From Candidatus Dormiibacterota bacterium (GTDB lineage: Bacteria; Chloroflexota; Dormibacteria; UBA8260), in assembly GCA_955652545.1 (NCBI GenBank), contig CATPCA010000003.1, positions 1 through 7,049 on the forward strand: a DNA stretch of 7,049 nucleotides, in the 5' to 3' direction. Below, one piece after another: positions 5,170 to 7,049 of the stretch; positions within the stretch are counted from its first letter, which is position 1, and each line of letters opens with the position of its first letter. The position numbers and the translations under genes are program-made. The notes beneath the pieces are model-generated. The model worked only from the letters and a program-made list of their open reading frames with translations. It made no database searches and was not told the DNA's origin.

Positions 5170-6243
5170 TCAGCTAGGCTGGAGCCGCTCGGCCTGGTTG
5201 GCCTTGGCCGTGATCATCGCCTCGGTCCCGTCGGCCTCCGCCTCCTCGCGGCGCATGCGCAGCTTGGCGAGGTTGTGCTCGGCGTCGATGTACCTGATCG
5301 TCCCTGAATAGCTGCGCATCACCAGGCTCTGGGTGTGCGCGCGGTTCTCACCGAGGAAGCGCACCCCCTCGAGGAGCTCGCCACTGGTGATCCCGGTGGC
5401 GGCGAAGAAGACGTTGTCACCGGCGACGAGGTCGTCGAGCTCGAGGACGCGATCGGCGCTTTTGCCCTCGGCGTCGAGCAGGGCCTGGTCGCCCGCGCGC
5501 AACCAGAGCCGTCCCTGCATCGAGCCGCCGATACACTTGATCGCGCAGGCGGCGAGTACGGCCTCGGGCGCGCCACCGATGCCCATCAGGACATCGATGC
5601 CAGTCCGGTGTTCCATCGCCGCCATCACGCCGGCGGCGACATCGCCGTCCATGATCAGCTTGACGCGCGCGCCCGCGGAACGGATCGCCTCGAGGAGATC
5701 CTCGTGCCGATCGCGATCGAGGACGACGACGGTGAGGTCCTCGACCTGGCGATCCTCGGCCTTGGCGATGCGGCTCAGGTTGTTCTTGACGGTGTCGGTG
5801 ATGTCGATGACCTTCGCCGCCTTGGGGCCGACGATGAGCTTCTCCATGTAGGGGATGTGCGTGTAGAACATCGAGCCCCGCTCGGCGAGCGAGACGGTGG
5901 CGATCCCGCCCGGGAGTCCTCGGGCCACCAGGCGCGTGCCGTCGATGGGGTCGACCGCAACGTCCACCCGCGGGGCGTTGCCGTTGCCGACCTGCTCGCC
6001 GATGTACAGCATCGGCGCCTCGTCCTTCTCGCCCTCGCCGATGACCACGACCCCGTCCATGTCGACGAAGTTGAGGCTGCGTCGCATCGAGTCCACCGCG
6101 GCGCCGTCCGCGTCGTTCTTGCGGTTGCGCCCCATGTAGGGCGCGGCAGCCATGGCCGCGCCCTCGGTGACCCGCACCAACTCCAACGCGATGTTGCGGT
6201 CGATCGGAGTGCCGAGGTCGCGAGAGGTTGGAACTCGAGCCAT
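5170..6243 (-). CDS. glpX: Fructose-1,6-bisphosphatase class II
   Basis: A 357-residue GlpX-type phosphatase that hydrolyses fructose-1,6-bisphosphate to fructose-6-phosphate, a committed gluconeogenic step in the cytosol. It requires Mg2+ or Mn2+. Diagnostic motifs are IGEGEKDEAPMLYIGE (68-83), the metal-binding VDPIDGT (97-103), IMDGDVAAG (197-205), MGIGGAPE (220-227) and IKCIGGSMQGR (235-245). Length is normal for the family. The frame is open upstream to 6639, but that extension is antisense to the divergent gene and not part of GlpX. I chose ATG 6243 because homologous sequence begins there (the RNIALELVRVTEGAA region) and because a -10 element lies 10 bp upstream, implying a leaderless message. 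It probably heads an operon with yvcK. Confidence 0.95.
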   Translation of the reverse strand: MARVPTSRDLGTPIDRNIALELVRVTEGAAMAAAPYMGRNRKNDADGAAVDSMRRSLNFVDMDGVVVIGEGEKDEAPMLYIGEQVGNGNAPRVDVAVDPIDGTRLVARGLPGGIATVSLAERGSMFYTHIPYMEKLIVGPKAAKVIDITDTVKNNLSRIAKAEDRQVEDLTVVVLDRDRHEDLLEAIRSAGARVKLIMDGDVAAGVMAAMEHRTGIDVLMGIGGAPEAVLAACAIKCIGGSMQGRLWLRAGDQALLDAEGKSADRVLELDDLVAGDNVFFAATGITSGELLEGVRFLGENRAHTQSLVMRSYSGTIRYIDAEHNLAKLRMRREEAEADGTEAMITAKANQAERLQPS

Positions 6244-6252
6244 GGGGCGCCG

Positions 6253-6258
6253 ATCATA
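6253..6258 (-). promoter_or_regulatory. -10 element of glpX, apparently leaderless
   Basis: TATGAT on the minus strand is one base from the TATAAT consensus, and only nine bases (CGGCGCCCC) separate it from the glpX ATG at 6243. The first purine suitable as a start point at normal distance is at or just before the A of the ATG, so there is no room for an SD. A -35 at 17-18 bp is poor. The element lies in the 57-bp gap shared with the divergent MgtE_N-type gene. Confidence 0.55.
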
Positions 6259-6271
6259 CCTGCCCCGGGAA

Positions 6272-6284
6272 CACCTCTCAGGTG
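6272..6284. promoter_or_regulatory. Inverted repeat in the divergent glpX/MgtE_N promoter region
   Basis: CACCT (6272-6276), CTC, AGGTG (6280-6284) form a perfect 5-bp inverted repeat near the place where the glpX -35 should lie, in the short gap between two divergent genes. It could be an operator affecting one or both promoters. Five-base arms arise easily by chance, so support is weak. Confidence 0.25.
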
Positions 6285-6300
6285 GCACCATCACCGGGCT

Positions 6301-7049
6301 GTGATCTTCCTGAGTGACTTTCTGCGCGCCGACGTCGTCGACGTCGATCAGCGCACGGTCGGCTCGGTGCGCGACGTGATCGTCCGCATGGAGGAGCCCT
6401 ACCCGGTGGTCACCGCCGTCGCCATCAGGGGCCGCAACAAGGACCTGCCCGCGGTCATCGACTGGGGCGCGGTCCGCGCCGGCGAGGGCGGCGAATTGAG
6501 CCTCAACGTGCCCACCAGCAAGCTGCGGCTCTACGAGCACGCGGACCAGGAGATCTGGCTGGCGCGGGACGTGCTGGACAAGCAGATCGTCGACACCGAC
6601 GGTCGTCGAGTGGTGCGAGTCAACGACCTGCAGCTCCAACCGCAGGACGGCAAGATGCTGCTGGTCGGTGTCGACATCGGCGCCCGCGGGCTACTGCGCC
6701 GGCTCGGCATTGAGCGGCTCGGACGCCGCATCACCCACCTCGCCGGCCGCGATTTCCCCCAGCGATTGATCTCGTGGGACGCGGTCGACCCGGTGCACAG
6801 CGACGAGAGCAGTGTGCGCCTGAAGATCAGCCACCGGAAGCTGAGCAAGATGCACCCCGCGGACATCGCGGAGATCGTCGAACAGCTGGGCGGCCGCGAT
6901 CGCGCTGCCATCTTCGCCTCACTCAACGATGAGGTCGCCGCCGACGTCGTCGAGGAGTCGTCGGGGGAGGTCCAGGCGCAGATCCTCGCCCGACTGGACG
7001 ACGATCGCGCTGCCGACATCCTCGAGGCGATGTCGCCTGATGAGGCGGC
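6301..7049 (+). CDS. PRC-barrel and MgtE N-terminal domain protein (partial at window end)
   Basis: The frame is open from GTG 6301 to the window edge, giving 249 residues without a stop. Residues about 5-80 (FLRADVVDVDQRTVGSVRDV...) and about 88-165 (ARDVLDKQIVDTDGRRVVRVNDL... to LISWDAVDPV) look like two PRC-barrel units. From about 180, KLSKMHPADIAEIVEQLGGRDRAAIF onward shows the helical repeats of the MgtE N-terminal (Mg2+-sensing) domain, with the pattern DEVAADVVEE and DDDRAADILEAMSPDEA. In such proteins CBS domains usually follow; whether a transport domain follows here cannot be seen. The GTG start is inferred from the beginning of the PRC barrel; AGGTGG at 6280-6285 is too far for a normal SD. 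It is divergent from glpX with a 57-bp gap. Confidence 0.85.
   Translation, partial: MIFLSDFLRADVVDVDQRTVGSVRDVIVRMEEPYPVVTAVAIRGRNKDLPAVIDWGAVRAGEGGELSLNVPTSKLRLYEHADQEIWLARDVLDKQIVDTDGRRVVRVNDLQLQPQDGKMLLVGVDIGARGLLRRLGIERLGRRITHLAGRDFPQRLISWDAVDPVHSDESSVRLKISHRKLSKMHPADIAEIVEQLGGRDRAAIFASLNDEVAADVVEESSGEVQAQILARLDDDRAADILEAMSPDEA

Noticed and set aside
6220..6300. Glycine-riboswitch-like fragments (GAGAG, GCGCCGA, CCTCTCAGG) before the MgtE_N-type gene
   Set aside because: The conserved GCCGAAGG-type core is not preserved, part of the match is glpX coding sequence, and the gene is not glycine-related.
6244..6639. Long upstream extension of the glpX frame
   Set aside because: It is antisense to the PRC-barrel gene, has non-family sequence, and precedes the conserved GlpX start and its -10 element.

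Overview
This is a GC-rich bacterial chromosomal window with dense housekeeping genes. It most resembles an actinobacterium or a related high-GC Gram-positive-like lineage (Actinobacteriota, or the Chloroflexota/Dormibacterota side). The clues are GTG starts, apparent leaderless promoters, a class II (GlpX) fructose bisphosphatase, a FemX-like cell-wall enzyme, and a YvcK protein with an added N-terminal membrane anchor. The lineage is an inference from gene content. No rRNA, tRNA, CRISPR array, transposase or phage gene was seen.

Layout. (1) 1-304, plus strand: the 3' end of an unrecognised gene. It converges on a serine D-Ala-D-Ala carboxypeptidase (323-1582, minus), and a 9-bp hairpin at 305-327 sits between the two. 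(2) 1684-1998, minus: an HU-type nucleoid protein with a good SD and a recognisable -35/-10 promoter. Hairpins separate it from the downstream carboxypeptidase gene. (3) Divergent from HU, a FemABX-family aminoacyltransferase (2169-3209, plus) is preceded by an extended -10 and a 20-codon upstream ORF that overlaps its start codon as ATGA. A small putative membrane-anchored ORF (3234-3545) follows. (4) 3546-3827 has no convincing gene but carries three copies of a REP-like repeat, one inverted and two in tandem. The last copy runs into the stop codon of the next gene. (5) 3828-6243, minus: glpX then yvcK, 49 bp apart, probably one transcription unit. (6) From 6301 to the window edge, plus: a divergent gene for a PRC-barrel plus MgtE N-terminal-domain protein, cut by the window end.

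Two functional themes stand out. One is peptidoglycan maturation: the DD-carboxypeptidase trims stem peptides and the Fem-type enzyme would add bridge amino acids. The other is the link between gluconeogenesis and the envelope: GlpX makes fructose-6-phosphate, the precursor of UDP-GlcNAc, and YvcK proteins bind UDP-GlcNAc and are needed for growth on gluconeogenic carbon. The window is mostly ordinary core genome. The most unusual material is the repeat cluster at 3621-3830, the possible leaderless leader peptide before femX, and the membrane-anchored YvcK coupled to glpX. I did not find a clearly new multi-gene system.
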